Notes: generated by a model from the sequence alone, not told the origin. A stretch of 64,000 bases of DNA from an uncultured bacterium (GCA_938014885.1 CALLQI010000005.1:62001-126000); one strand, 5' to 3'; shown: positions 16,512 to 26,184, numbered from the stretch's first letter. A program made the numbers and translations.

Positions 16512-17342
16512 CTACTTCCAGGGTTCCAGAATCAGTGTTACAGCCGGCGACTGGACACGATCCGCACGCGGGATCCCGTCGGCGTTGGGATTGGGCGAAT
16601 ACACGTCAGGGTTGATGCCGTTCTTGCGGTCGTTGTCCAGCACGCACGACGCGTCGCGCCACAGCCCGATCAGGTTGCCCTTCAGGTCGGCTTCAAACAG
16701 GCTGCGGTTCATTTCGGGGCGGAACTGCTCGTAGCTGCCGGTGAAGATGAAGCCCACGCGCTCTGGGCTGCCCTGCAACGTGATGTCCGTGAGCCAGTCT
16801 TCAATCGCGACAGTGGTCTCCTTGCCCGTCACGGCGTGCTTGAAGCGAACGCTAAGCTTCACGCGGTCGCCCATCGGCGCATCTAGATAGCCGCGACCAT
16901 AGCGCTTTTCCTCGCCCTCTTTCAGCAGGATCAGCTCCAATGCTCGCTTGATGTGTTCGCCCTTGGCGCCTGTGACCAGCAGGCTTTCGTGCACCGCCCC
17001 GCCTGCTGCCACCAGCAAGAACTCGAGCGGCCGGGTCTGTTCACTCAGCAGAAAGCAGTCCACTTCCACGCGGCGCTCGGACGGCCACGCGCGCACGCCA
17101 CCCACGAATGAGACGTAGTTCGATTTGCGCTGCTGCTCAAGGGTCTGTGGCGGCTTGGATGGCTCGGGCTGCGGCAGAGGCTCCGGCTCAGGTACAACCG
17201 GCTTGTCGGGCTGAGCGGCCTGATTCTGCAGGCGCCCCGAGGTGGCCTGGTTGGCGCTGTGAGGCAGTGGCGACGAAGCGTCATTGCCACCGCTGCATGA
17301 GGCCAGCAACAAAAGAACCAGCGTTAGCACAGCGCGCGTCAT
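16512..17342 (-). CDS. Lipoprotein with YdjY-like domain
   Basis: 276 aa. Type II signal peptide with lipobox LLLASC (Cys near 16), then a Pro/Glu-rich linker (residues 20-70). The remainder has GGVRAWPSERRVEVDCFLL, FLLVAAGGAVHESLLVTG and HIKRALELI, matching the pattern of the YdjY-type domain (v-x-v-x-s, LEfl-x-GK-x-HESll, lh-AL). Periplasmic and lipid-anchored; function unknown. ATG 17342 follows GTGGA; an in-frame ATG at 17393 would place 17 polar residues ahead of the signal peptide. Upstream are the exbD genes on the same strand. Confidence 0.8.
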   Translation of the reverse strand: MTRAVLTLVLLLLASCSGGNDASSPLPHSANQATSGRLQNQAAQPDKPVVPEPEPLPQPEPSKPPQTLEQQRKSNYVSFVGGVRAWPSERRVEVDCFLLSEQTRPLEFLLVAAGGAVHESLLVTGAKGEHIKRALELILLKEGEEKRYGRGYLDAPMGDRVKLSVRFKHAVTGKETTVAIEDWLTDITLQGSPERVGFIFTGSYEQFRPEMNRSLFEADLKGNLIGLWRDASCVLDNDRKNGINPDVYSPNPNADGIPRADRVQSPAVTLILEPWK

Positions 17343-17440
17343 GACGTTTCCACCAACGGGAGTACCTGAACCGGGCAGTTCCTGACTGCCCATTCAACGT
17401 ATTCAGGAACCGTAAAGCCTATCAAAACCGCAAGTTGCGG

Positions 17441-18013
17441 CTACCGATGCACTCGCAGCCCGTCCGCAAACTTGAACTGGACCTCCAGTGGCGACTGCCC
17501 AGACCCTGCCCGCTCATGATTCAGTTCCGCGACGGCATCGATGGCCAGGGTCACGAACAGCCATGGCACGGTGCCGCTTTCGGCACCTCGGCGGGCGTCC
17601 TTGGCGAATGAGATCTCGATTATCTCGGTCGGCATGCGAGCAAGGCGCTCGCGCAGCGCGTCCGTGAGGGCGCTATGCACCTGCTTGTACCGGGCCCGGT
17701 CGCCCAGCAACTCACGAAGGGTGGCAAAGCTGTTGGCGACGGGTTCACGGGCGCGCGCATCGAGCGCCAGGACGTATGAGTTGCCGCCGCTGGCCTCATC
17801 CCACGCGCAGTAGATCGTGAGTTTTTCACGCGGCACTGCCGCCTTGGTGTTCATGCCTTCGTTGTCGGGAAGCTCTGCCACATGATTGAACTCAGGCACG
17901 CGAAAGCGCGTACACAGGATGAAGAAGATCAGTAGCTGAAACGTCACGTCGATCATCGGAGTCAGGTCAGCGGTTGCGCTGTCCGGACGACGACGGCGTC
18001 TGGCACGAAGCAT
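17441..18013 (-). CDS. exbD: ExbD/TolR biopolymer transport protein (third copy)
   Basis: 190 aa. A basic cytoplasmic N-terminus (RARRRRR) precedes ADLTPMIDVTFQLLIFFILC, the conserved single membrane helix with the proton-relay Asp (D-x-T-P-M-I-D). The periplasmic part of about 150 residues is larger than E. coli ExbD (141 aa in total). AAGGAG 8 nt upstream supports ATG 18013. It is separated from the second exbD by a strong hairpin, so expression may be stepped down. Energises a TonB- or Tol-like envelope machine together with exbB. Confidence 0.9.
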   Translation of the reverse strand: MLRARRRRRPDSATADLTPMIDVTFQLLIFFILCTRFRVPEFNHVAELPDNEGMNTKAAVPREKLTIYCAWDEASGGNSYVLALDARAREPVANSFATLRELLGDRARYKQVHSALTDALRERLARMPTEIIEISFAKDARRGAESGTVPWLFVTLAIDAVAELNHERAGSGQSPLEVQFKFADGLRVHR

Positions 18014-18060
18014 GGCGGACTCCTTGCAAAAGGTCCGCCCCGGGATGCTGCGTTAAACGG

Positions 18061-18090
18061 ACAGGGCGCGGGAAAGTTCCCGCGCCCTGT
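18061..18090 (-). terminator. Long inverted repeat between exbD genes (attenuator or processing hairpin)
   Basis: ACAGGGCGCGGGAA (18061-18074) and TTCCCGCGCCCTGT (18077-18090) are perfect complements. There is no strong U tract in the minus direction (CCGTTTAACG), so partial termination or mRNA stabilisation is as likely as full termination. Confidence 0.6.
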
Positions 18091-18110
18091 TGCATGAGAG
18101 CATTTTTTCG

Positions 18111-18719
18111 TCAAGCACCGAGCGCGTTGACGAACTTGAACGTCACTTTCAACGGCTCGCGTCCGGCGGCCGTGCGATTGGAGTTGACGCGGGTGGCGGC
18201 GTCAATCGCAAGGCTGACGAACATCCACGGTGCGGTACCTGAAACCGCGCCCTTGGTTGCATCTTTGGCGAACGAGATTTCCAGTTTCTTGATGTCGGCG
18301 CCGCTGCGTTCAATGTACGCCTCAACGGCCGCCACCAGGTTCTGGAAGATCTGGCTGTACAGCGCCTTCTTTTCGTTGATGGCCGCGTTGCCGTCGCTGG
18401 GGAAAATGACCAGCTGCTGCAAAGAAGCCGCGCTGCCTTCAACCGGTTTGCGGCCGCGGGCGTCCATGGCCACCTGGTACGAGTTGGACATGGAGCCTTC
18501 ATCCCACTGGCAGTAGATCGTGATCTGCTCAGCCGGGACAGAGGGCGCGCTGCTGAGGCCTTCATCCTTGGGCAACTGCACCTGGTGGTTTCTTTCGTCC
18601 ACTTTGAAGCGGGTGCACAGGATGAAGAAGATCAGCAACTGGAACGTCACGTCGATCATGGCCGTCAGGTCTGCGTTGGCCTTGTCGTCGTTCTTGCGCT
18701 TCTTGCGTTGCCTTGCCAT
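18111..18719 (-). CDS. exbD: ExbD/TolR biopolymer transport protein (second copy)
   Basis: 202 aa. Basic start (ARQRKKRKNDDK), then NADLTAMIDVTFQLLIFFIL with the conserved Asp; T-A-M-I-D replaces T-P-M-I-D. The long periplasmic domain shares with the 17441-18013 copy the blocks ITIYCQWDE / LTIYCAWDE and ISFAKDA, PWMFVSLAIDA / PWLFVTLAIDA, so the two arose by duplication. Part of the minus-strand exb cluster. Confidence 0.9.
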   Translation of the reverse strand: MARQRKKRKNDDKANADLTAMIDVTFQLLIFFILCTRFKVDERNHQVQLPKDEGLSSAPSVPAEQITIYCQWDEGSMSNSYQVAMDARGRKPVEGSAASLQQLVIFPSDGNAAINEKKALYSQIFQNLVAAVEAYIERSGADIKKLEISFAKDATKGAVSGTAPWMFVSLAIDAATRVNSNRTAAGREPLKVTFKFVNALGA

Positions 18720-18783
18720 GGGATGTCATCCGTTAGTAGTGCCGGTGTTGAAGGTTTGAACTCGCCTTGGGTACGGAACCTCG

Positions 18784-19290
18784 TTAGCGTTCTTCGTCCT
18801 TCATGATGGCAATCTTGATCTTGTACAGTTTCACCTTCACCATCAGCTCAATCAGTGCCGCGAACTCGCCCGCGGGGGCCCGTGCGTCGCAGCGCACGAC
18901 AATCATGTTTTCACTGATCCCGTCTGGGCCACGACCCGTCAGCTCACGCAGTGGGTCCTGAATCTCGGCCTCTGCTGCCAGGATGCTTTCCATTTCCTGG
19001 GTCGTGCGCGGAACGGCCACACCGTGGCAGAACCAGCCGAACTTGTCCGGCATGTCGGCCGAGCTGCTTTGGTCAATCGGCGCGATGTGCACGGTGAACA
19101 GCTTCTTGGCCTGCGGGTCTTCTTCATTGGCGGCGACCGCGTCGGGCAGCCGCAGGTTCACGTTTTCCTGCGACGTGATCTGCGTTACCACCATGAAGAA
19201 GATGATCAGCTGGAACACCACGTCGATCATCGGTGTCAGGTCGATCTCGACACCGCCCTGCGTATCAGCTTTCTTGCGTGACCTTGCCAT
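18784..19290 (-). CDS. exbD: ExbD/TolR biopolymer transport protein (first copy)
   Basis: 168 aa. ARSRKKAD basic start, EIDLTPMIDVVFQLIIFFMV membrane helix with the conserved Asp, periplasmic domain ending near MVVRCDARAPAGEF and KIAIMKDEER. AGGAG precedes ATG 19290. It is closest to canonical ExbD and lacks the CxWDE block shared by the other two copies. Directly downstream of exbB (57-nt gap). Confidence 0.92.
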   Translation of the reverse strand: MARSRKKADTQGGVEIDLTPMIDVVFQLIIFFMVVTQITSQENVNLRLPDAVAANEEDPQAKKLFTVHIAPIDQSSSADMPDKFGWFCHGVAVPRTTQEMESILAAEAEIQDPLRELTGRGPDGISENMIVVRCDARAPAGEFAALIELMVKVKLYKIKIAIMKDEER

Positions 19291-19347
19291 TGCGAGTCTC
19301 CTGCCTTTGCTTGCCTGTTAGGTTCCACTTCGTACAGGAAACTTCGC

Positions 19348-20121
19348 TTAGGACTGCTGCTGCGCCGCGTAGGCCGCGATGGTTTCGATCATGTCGTCGG
19401 CAACCAGGTTGATGCGAACGCCGATCGACTGGGTCTTGTTCTTGAAGTACCAGAAGAAGCTCAGGCCGGGGATAGCGATAACCAGGCCCAGCACCGTGGA
19501 CAGCAGCGCCAGCGCGATACCACCGGCAACCATCTTCGGGTTCACCTGGCCGCCCGGAGCAGTTTCAATCTGGGCAAAGGCCATAACCATACCCGTCACC
19601 GTGCCGAACAGACCCATCAGGGGGCCGACGGACGCGCACAGCGCGATCGGTGAAATGTGGAAGTCAAGCTTGCCTTGCTCAGCGTCAGCCATGGCGATTG
19701 CAGCATTCTTGACGCTTTCGCCACCGTACTGCATGCGGTTGAGGCCGGCACCGACCACGCGGGTCAGGTAGTTGGGCGCGCCTTCACAGTACTGCAGCGC
19801 ACCTTCGAGGTCGCCTTCGTCGATGTAGTTCTGGAGCGCCGCGATCACTTCCGGCGGGACAATTTTGTCGCCGCGGACATTCACGAAGCACTCAATGATC
19901 CAGCCGAACATGAACACTGAGGTCAGGATGATGATCAACTGGGTGATGATACCCAGCGCGCCGCCGGGGATGCCCAGGATCTTTTCACCAAGTGAGTAAG
20001 TGCCGCCCTCGCCACCTGCCGCGTCCTGCGCGAACAGCGTTGGCGCCACGACCGCCGCGATCAGGAAGACCGCCGCGGTGAGGGCTGCTTTCTTGGAAAT
20101 CGGGAAGTTGCTCAGCTTCAT
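19348..20121 (-). CDS. exbB: ExbB/TolQ/MotA-family proton channel protein
   Basis: 257 aa from ATG 20121, which follows GAGAGG. It begins with a signal-peptide-like helix (KKAALTAAVFLIAAVVAPTLFAQ). The MotA/TolQ/ExbB core has helices near 50-72, about 150-172 (ALCASVGPLMGLFGTVTGMV) and 190-212 (MVAGGIALALLSTVLGLVIA), with the conserved G-P-x-x-G-L-x-G-T-V-x-G-M motif. It forms the pentameric proton channel with ExbD dimers. An N-terminal signal-like extension is common in non-enteric ExbB. Confidence 0.93.
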   Translation of the reverse strand: MKLSNFPISKKAALTAAVFLIAAVVAPTLFAQDAAGGEGGTYSLGEKILGIPGGALGIITQLIIILTSVFMFGWIIECFVNVRGDKIVPPEVIAALQNYIDEGDLEGALQYCEGAPNYLTRVVGAGLNRMQYGGESVKNAAIAMADAEQGKLDFHISPIALCASVGPLMGLFGTVTGMVMAFAQIETAPGGQVNPKMVAGGIALALLSTVLGLVIAIPGLSFFWYFKNKTQSIGVRINLVADDMIETIAAYAAQQQS

Positions 20122-20299
20122 GGGAAACCTCTCATGCTGTAAGTTGCGCCACTCCCCCACCCGGGGAATGCACGCCGGAATTCGAGTTCCGTGACAACCT
20201 GTGCAAACGGTGCCACAGACCGAAAGTTCAGGATTTTTCGGGCACTGACACACTCATGACCAAGGGCATGAACCGCCGTTGCCGATGGCGCCCAAAGGC

Positions 20300-20326
20300 A
20301 AACCCCGGGCCGTGGACCCGGGGTTT
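20300..20326 (-). terminator. Inverted repeat downstream of the 455-aa repeat protein gene
   Basis: AAACCCCGGG (20300-20309) / CCCGGGGTTT (20317-20326), 7-nt loop, in the gap before exbB. It has only a short T run in the minus direction (TTTGCC), so it may reduce rather than stop readthrough. Confidence 0.5.
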
Positions 20327-20344
20327 GTGGGGCAATCAGGCCGA

Positions 20345-21712
20345 TCAGTCCTTCTTGTACTTCTTGATCGTGGCAGTGATTTCAGGCAAAGGGCCGGTTT
20401 CTGCCGCCTTGCTCTTCGGGTACAGGGTGGTCAGTTCGGCCACGTACTTCTCAGCCAGTTTGGCGTAGTTGGACGCCTCAGAGGCCTTGGCCTTCTTCAG
20501 TTCCGCGAGCTGCGCGCAAGCCTCAGCCGCGCCCAGCAGAGCCTGGCTGCGCAGACCTTCGTCCGACATGAAAATCGACATCGACGTGCTGTAGTTCTGG
20601 TAGGCCTTGGTCCAGTCGGCGGCGTTCTTGGACTTGCGCGCCTTGCTGCTTTCAATGCGGCCTTGGCCCAAGTAGCTGCCGGCTGCCAGATAGGCCACGT
20701 CGGGCGTAATCCAGTCATTGGCCGGGGGTGCCGGCAGGCGGTCAGGGCGGATCAGTTCCGGGGCAAGGTGCGCGCGTTCCCAGTCGCGGGTTGAGGCCAG
20801 GAACTGGGTTGAGGCTTCGCTCAGGTTGCCTTCCTCGATCAGCATGAAGCCGATCATAAGCTGGGCCTCGCGCGACTGGCGGTTCTGCTGGCCGCCGCTG
20901 CGTTCAAGCGCCGTGGTCATCAGCAGGTTGTAGTACTCGCGGGCACCCTTGAAATCTTTTTTGGCCTCTGAGTCCAGGGCCGCAATCTTGAGCGCGCGCA
21001 TTGACCAGTTGAAGTACTCACCGTCGCGGCTGCTGGTGCTCAGCGACTTGCAAAGCTCAGCCAGTGGCTTGAAGGCTTTGTCGCTGGCGCTTTTGGCATC
21101 GCCCTTCTTGAGGTAGTACTTGCCCAGTGATTCCAGCGCGTCCAGGTAGTAGCGGTGCAGGCCGCCACCATTGGTGACCGACTTGCCGGACACCTTCGAC
21201 GCGAACGACACATTGCGCAGCACACCGTCGGTGACCGGGCTTTCCTCGCACTTCTTCAAGTAGGCTTCAAGGCCCTTGATCGCGGCGTCGGTATTGCCGT
21301 TCAGGCCCTCGGCTTCGGCGACGAAGTATTCGCATGACAGCTTGATCAGCAGCTCCCATTCGGCGTTGGAAAAACCCTGGCTGGGCTTTTCCTGCTTCAG
21401 GTACGAGTTTGCGTCGCCAAGCAACTGGGCACCACGGCCGCCTTGCAGCTTGCGCAGCAGGCCGTTGAAGCTGTCCATATCCGTGCCGTTGTACCGGACG
21501 TTTTCGATTTCCCACAGCTTGATACGCACGCCGGGGCGCGAACCTTCCTGGATCCAGTCGATGCCCGACACGGTCTCACTGACAACCTTGTCAGCCTTTT
21601 GATTGCGGCCGTCCTTCAGCTGCAGCGTGGCCTTGCTTGCATACAGCGGGCTAAGCCCGACGCACATGCTGCCGGCCAGCATCACGATTCCGAACGCCAG
21701 TGATTTTTTCAT
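20345..21712 (-). CDS. Exported TPR-like repeat protein
   Basis: 455 aa. Signal peptide MKKSLAFGIVMLAGSMCVG with cleavage near LYASKA. A short beta-rich N-terminal part (TLQLKDGRNQKADKVVSE) is followed by all-alpha repeats with TPR character (NTDAAIKGLEAYLKKC, LESLGKYYLKKGDAKSA, ALLGAAEACAQLAELKKAKA). Probably a periplasmic scaffold. It lies between the 1411-aa protein and exbB on the same strand; such repeat proteins next to exbBD are a recurrent pattern in planctomycetes. CAGGAA precedes ATG 21712. Confidence 0.75.
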   Translation of the reverse strand: MKKSLAFGIVMLAGSMCVGLSPLYASKATLQLKDGRNQKADKVVSETVSGIDWIQEGSRPGVRIKLWEIENVRYNGTDMDSFNGLLRKLQGGRGAQLLGDANSYLKQEKPSQGFSNAEWELLIKLSCEYFVAEAEGLNGNTDAAIKGLEAYLKKCEESPVTDGVLRNVSFASKVSGKSVTNGGGLHRYYLDALESLGKYYLKKGDAKSASDKAFKPLAELCKSLSTSSRDGEYFNWSMRALKIAALDSEAKKDFKGAREYYNLLMTTALERSGGQQNRQSREAQLMIGFMLIEEGNLSEASTQFLASTRDWERAHLAPELIRPDRLPAPPANDWITPDVAYLAAGSYLGQGRIESSKARKSKNAADWTKAYQNYSTSMSIFMSDEGLRSQALLGAAEACAQLAELKKAKASEASNYAKLAEKYVAELTTLYPKSKAAETGPLPEITATIKKYKKD

Positions 21713-21784
21713 GTCAGTTCCTGCCTTTGTTTTCAGCGCTACAGGTTTGGTGCTGCATCCAGGATTGACTCAAACGACCTGCGG

Positions 21785-24700
21785 CTACTTCGCGTCGGCA
21801 CCCAGCTTCTTGACCAGGGCATCAAGCTTCACGGACTGCTCTTTGATTACTTCGAGATGCGCTTTGGTGTCGTCGGTCAACACCACCGAGACGTTGCTGC
21901 TTTCGGACTTGGCCTGGTTGGCGGCGGTCGTGAGGATTTCCTTGAAGACGCCTCCCTTGAGTTCCGGGATGCCCTTTTCGTCCTTCCCGTAGGTTTCAAA
22001 CCACAGCACGTTCAGCTTCAGCCAGGCTACGAAGTTGTGGCGGAACTCGGTGCGGTAGGCGTAGTTCGTGAGCTTCCGGAAGCTGACCCAGATGCGCTGG
22101 TGCACGTCTTTGGCTGCCCACAGGTAGGCCGCCTTGTCGCCCGGGGTCCACTGCAGCTGCACCTTGCCGTCGGTGCCCTTCACGGGCTGCAGGTCGGCCG
22201 CGTACTGGTCGACGTACTTGGGCCAGTCCACCTTGATGTCGCCGACTTCGAACATTGCCAGGTATACGTCAGCCAGCGCCTGGCCCACGTACAGGTAGAA
22301 GTCTTCCAGCGACTTCTGGAAGGTCAGCGTGAACTGCTTGTTCGTGATTTCGTTGGCGTCGCGCACCATGTTGAAGGCGTAGCAGCGGCGCAGGTTCAGG
22401 GCCGCCATTGCCAGGTGATCCTTGTTGCGGCTTTCGCGGAACAGCTCAAGGTACGCCTTGCCCAACTGATAGCGCACCGCGTACTCGGTGTCGTTTTCTT
22501 TGCGGCCGGCGGTCTTGGTGCGGGCGTCCACACCGATCTGCACTTCGCTGCCGAACAGGCGTTCGCCGGCGTAGTACGGCAGGCTGCCAACCATGCGGGT
22601 AACCTTGGGCTTGCCCTGGGCGTCTTTGTCGGTGCAGAAGTTGGAAATGTAGTACTCGTAGTACTTGACGGTGTTCTTCCAGTCACGGATGCGGAAGTAC
22701 TGCTTGCCGAGGTTCAGGATGACGTCTTCCTTCACGCCTTCGCCGGCACTCTTGCCCTGGGCGTTGCGCCATTCTTCGTAGTACATCAGGATGCGCGTGA
22801 TCGGGGCGCGGGCGCGTTCGTCCACGTCTTCAGCGACTTTCTCGAGGAAGTTGCCGAACTCGTAAATGAACACGGTGCCTTCAAAGAACATCAGCGCGTC
22901 GGTGTTCACACGCACGAACTGCACCAGCTCAATCATCAACTGCTGGGTCTTGGCGTCCTTGGTGTCGTTTTTCAGCACCTCAACGCGGTCCATGACGGCT
23001 GTGTCGTCAGCACCGGCGATGGCTTTGTTCACGGCATCGCGGATGGAGTCATAGTTCTTGCTCTTCAGGCGTTCGGTCAGTTCACCGCGGACAGCCTTGC
23101 CCCAGCGCTCGGGGTAGGTGATCGACATTTCGTCCCACTTCTTGCGGATCATCGGCAGCACGTCCGGAAGCTCCGCGCGCACGTCGTCGTTGCGCTCGCC
23201 TTCAAACAGCATGCCCTCAAGCCACACCGCCCAGAAATGGCGGGCCATGACCTTTTGCTTCTCGTACACGCCCTTGGCCTCGGCCAGCTTCTTGGCGTCT
23301 TCGGGGTACTGCGACTCCGCGATGCGCTCAAAGGTGTTCTTCTTCAGCTGGTTCGAGCGTGAGACCAGGCCCGACGACACTTTGGTCATCGCGTTTGCCT
23401 TGGGCTGCAGCGCCTTCAGCACCAGGTCGTACACGTAGGCGACCATGCGGTCGACTTCCTGGTTCATCTTGGGGATGCGGTCCTCAAGGTCCTTGATTTC
23501 GGCTTCCAGCGCCTTGGCCGCTTCGGCGTCGGTGGGCTTGGCGCGGGCCTTCAGCTTCTCCAGCGCCGTCACGCGAGAGTCGCGGAGCTGGCGATAGGCC
23601 ATGTACAGGGCTTCGCAGTTGTCGGCGTCGCGGCTTTCAACCAGCCCGTAGAAAGCTGAGCGCAACGCGCCTTCTTCGTAATTCAGGTTGCCGGCCAGGT
23701 GAATGCCGAACATGTTCCAGAACGGCCTCAGAATGCGGATTGCCAGGGCGCGGTCTTCCGGCCTGCTTTCACCTACCGGCGGGTTGCGCAGCAGCCATGC
23801 CAGGTCGTACGCGGCGTAGGCCATGCGCTTCATGTCCTGGTAGGGCTCGCCGCGGCCGGTGGGGTTTTCCGTGTTCCAGGCTTCGTTGCGGATGCTCGAG
23901 ATCGCGGCCATGGCGTCGATCAGGTCGGGATTTTCTACAGTTGCCAGCTTGGGCTGGATGTCGGCCCATGCCAGCTTGGCTTCGAACAGGAAGTACTTCT
24001 TGTAGTAGTAAAGCGCCTTGTGCCAGTTGGCGAGCTGGTCCTGGGTCTGGGCGTCCATGATGGCGTCCCAGTGCGAATCCACGCCGGCGATCATGCCTGC
24101 GGGCAGACCTTCGAGGTCCGTGGTATGGCGCGCGCGCTGGGCGGCGAACCACTCTTCCGACTCTTGCTCGGTCTTGTCGCCGCGGCGCGAGATGCGTGTG
24201 GCCGCGCGGTCCTGCGACAGGCGGTTGTAGCACTGCGCGCCCGTGTACAGGGCCTGCGGGAACAGGCGATAGCTCGCGGGCAGGCTCAGGTACAGTACTG
24301 CCGCCTGGGCAAACGTTGCCTTGCGATCTGAAGCTTCGTTGAAGCGGGTGCGGGCGGTCTGGTACGACAGGTCGATCAGTGCCGACTCGCCCTGGACGCG
24401 GGCCTTCAGCGTGCGGGCATGCGTCAGCATCTTGGTCAACTCAGAGTTGTTTGCATCGCCGATGTCTTCCTTGACCAGGAAGCGGGCCATGCGTTCATAC
24501 TCTTCGGCCATCTTCTTGGGGAATTCGGCGAGGTCCTTGCCTTCCTTGATCATGCCGCTCTTGCCGGCCATGTGCTCAGGCAGCACCGTGGTTTCTTCGA
24601 ACTTGGACATGAAGTACAGCGTGCGGTACACGCCTTCGCGATAGATCAGGGCCGCGTCCATGAAGCGCCACATCGCGTAATAGATCGCGCCGATGCGCTC

Positions 24701-26020
24701 AAAGCACGCCGGGCCGTAGCTTTCGAAGGTGCGGGCATCACTGCAGCTTGCCAGCACCGACTGGTAGGCCATGGCGACCTTCAGGTTCACGCTGGTCGGG
24801 TTGTTCTCGGTTTCCGCGTAGACGGCGTCGGCGCACTTGAAGCGCAGCTCCAGCGCAATGCCGTCGCGCGTGGCAATGTCGGCCAGCACGCCCAGCGCGT
24901 TACGGCGGAAAGTGATGTCCGAGTCCTTCGACAGTACGAACAGCTGGTCGATTGCACCCTTGATCTGGTCCGCGTTGCCCAGCTTGATCTGCGCGCTGAT
25001 GCGGAAAAGCTGCAGGCGCTTGAAGAAGTAGTTCAGGTCCGAAATCTGGCCGTACGTGGCGTAGGCGTCGGCGTAGTGCTTGATCGCGCGCTCAAGGTTC
25101 TTGGGATCGAAGTCCAGGTCCGTGGTCAGGATCTCAACCGCCGGCAGATAGCCGTGCTCCAGCGCCAGGCGGCCGGTATAGGCGTTCGGTACCGAGCCCG
25201 AGACGAAGCCGATCAGCGCTTCATACTCGCCTACGGCCTTGGAAGCTGAATCCGGCTGGCCGCTGGCAAGTTCAATGTCGCCCTTGAGGCGATAGCTCAG
25301 CACCAGTTCTTCAGTAACGTCATCCAGCGCGAACTGGAAGTTGTCCAGCGATGACTTGGCCACACCAAAGCAATGCAGGCGCTCGGTCGAGCCCGAATCG
25401 TACGTCATGCCTTCCGCGTAGAACGAACGGCAGTGCTGATACATGCAGCGGCTGAACGACGCATAGTTCTTGGTGAAGAGCGGCACGTTGGTGAAACGGA
25501 TGCCCTCCAGGTACTGGTACATCGTGTACAGGATATTGCGCGCCGAACCCGGCGAGCCCTTCTCGTCGGCCATTTCGGCGCTGCCGGTGACGAATTCGCG
25601 CGCCTTGTCCGGATTGGTGCGGCGCAGTGACAGCGCCAGCTCCAGCATCATCAGGCCCTTGGCGGCCACAGCGGCCGGGTCCTGCTGGGCCACATCGCTC
25701 TCCAGCTCGAACTCGACCAGCGCCTGTTCATACAGCGCCAGCCGGTCGCTTTCTTCGCCGCCCTGCGAGAACTCCCAGTCGGCCTGGTCTTTCATCACCT
25801 CGGCCTTGGCCTGCTTGGCGCGCGACTTATCGGCGCCCTGCGCGGACTTGATCTCTTTGTCCAAGGCCTCACGGGCTTCGGCGTAAAGCTTCAGCCGCAC
25901 GCCCATGTACCGGTAGAATTCGATGTTGTCGCGTGCGTCAGCTGCAGGCGCGAACGCAAGACCGGCCACGCCGCAAGCCAGCATCAAGGCGAAGGAACGA
26001 AGGTTTTTCATTGGTGACAT
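21785..26020 (-). CDS. Giant exported alpha-helical (TPR-type) repeat protein
   Basis: 1411 aa. Signal peptide (MKNLRSFALMLACGVAGLAF, cleaved near PAADA). The rest is helical-repeat sequence with TPR-like pairs (for example ALYEQALVEFELE, KALYYYKKYFLFEAKLAW, VILNLGKQYFRIRDWKN) and one coiled-coil-like stretch near 860-900 (KALEAEIKDLEDRIPKMNQE). No catalytic motif seen. GGAG 8 nt upstream supports ATG 26020 rather than 26011 or 26098. It heads the cluster leading to exbB and exbD, so it may be the periplasmic partner moved or scaffolded by that proton-driven complex (inference). Confidence 0.75.
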   Translation of the reverse strand: MSPMKNLRSFALMLACGVAGLAFAPAADARDNIEFYRYMGVRLKLYAEAREALDKEIKSAQGADKSRAKQAKAEVMKDQADWEFSQGGEESDRLALYEQALVEFELESDVAQQDPAAVAAKGLMMLELALSLRRTNPDKAREFVTGSAEMADEKGSPGSARNILYTMYQYLEGIRFTNVPLFTKNYASFSRCMYQHCRSFYAEGMTYDSGSTERLHCFGVAKSSLDNFQFALDDVTEELVLSYRLKGDIELASGQPDSASKAVGEYEALIGFVSGSVPNAYTGRLALEHGYLPAVEILTTDLDFDPKNLERAIKHYADAYATYGQISDLNYFFKRLQLFRISAQIKLGNADQIKGAIDQLFVLSKDSDITFRRNALGVLADIATRDGIALELRFKCADAVYAETENNPTSVNLKVAMAYQSVLASCSDARTFESYGPACFERIGAIYYAMWRFMDAALIYREGVYRTLYFMSKFEETTVLPEHMAGKSGMIKEGKDLAEFPKKMAEEYERMARFLVKEDIGDANNSELTKMLTHARTLKARVQGESALIDLSYQTARTRFNEASDRKATFAQAAVLYLSLPASYRLFPQALYTGAQCYNRLSQDRAATRISRRGDKTEQESEEWFAAQRARHTTDLEGLPAGMIAGVDSHWDAIMDAQTQDQLANWHKALYYYKKYFLFEAKLAWADIQPKLATVENPDLIDAMAAISSIRNEAWNTENPTGRGEPYQDMKRMAYAAYDLAWLLRNPPVGESRPEDRALAIRILRPFWNMFGIHLAGNLNYEEGALRSAFYGLVESRDADNCEALYMAYRQLRDSRVTALEKLKARAKPTDAEAAKALEAEIKDLEDRIPKMNQEVDRMVAYVYDLVLKALQPKANAMTKVSSGLVSRSNQLKKNTFERIAESQYPEDAKKLAEAKGVYEKQKVMARHFWAVWLEGMLFEGERNDDVRAELPDVLPMIRKKWDEMSITYPERWGKAVRGELTERLKSKNYDSIRDAVNKAIAGADDTAVMDRVEVLKNDTKDAKTQQLMIELVQFVRVNTDALMFFEGTVFIYEFGNFLEKVAEDVDERARAPITRILMYYEEWRNAQGKSAGEGVKEDVILNLGKQYFRIRDWKNTVKYYEYYISNFCTDKDAQGKPKVTRMVGSLPYYAGERLFGSEVQIGVDARTKTAGRKENDTEYAVRYQLGKAYLELFRESRNKDHLAMAALNLRRCYAFNMVRDANEITNKQFTLTFQKSLEDFYLYVGQALADVYLAMFEVGDIKVDWPKYVDQYAADLQPVKGTDGKVQLQWTPGDKAAYLWAAKDVHQRIWVSFRKLTNYAYRTEFRHNFVAWLKLNVLWFETYGKDEKGIPELKGGVFKEILTTAANQAKSESSNVSVVLTDDTKAHLEVIKEQSVKLDALVKKLGADAK

Positions 26021-26184
26021 TCGAACATCTCCGTGTGTTGACCCCGGAGTCCGCAGAGGGATCGGTGCGTTGTGTACGCACTCGTATACCAACGACAAAC
26101 GGTTTGGTTAAGCGTTGGGTTCAGCGGAAAGGCCGGGCTTTGCAAGATTTATCGCCTTCTGTGTGACCTCAAAACGTGACCCAC

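Noticed and set aside
17373..17391. Small inverted repeat GGGCAGT/ACTGCCC upstream of the YdjY-type lipoprotein
   Set aside because: Seven-base stem without a T tract; too weak to call a terminator or operator.
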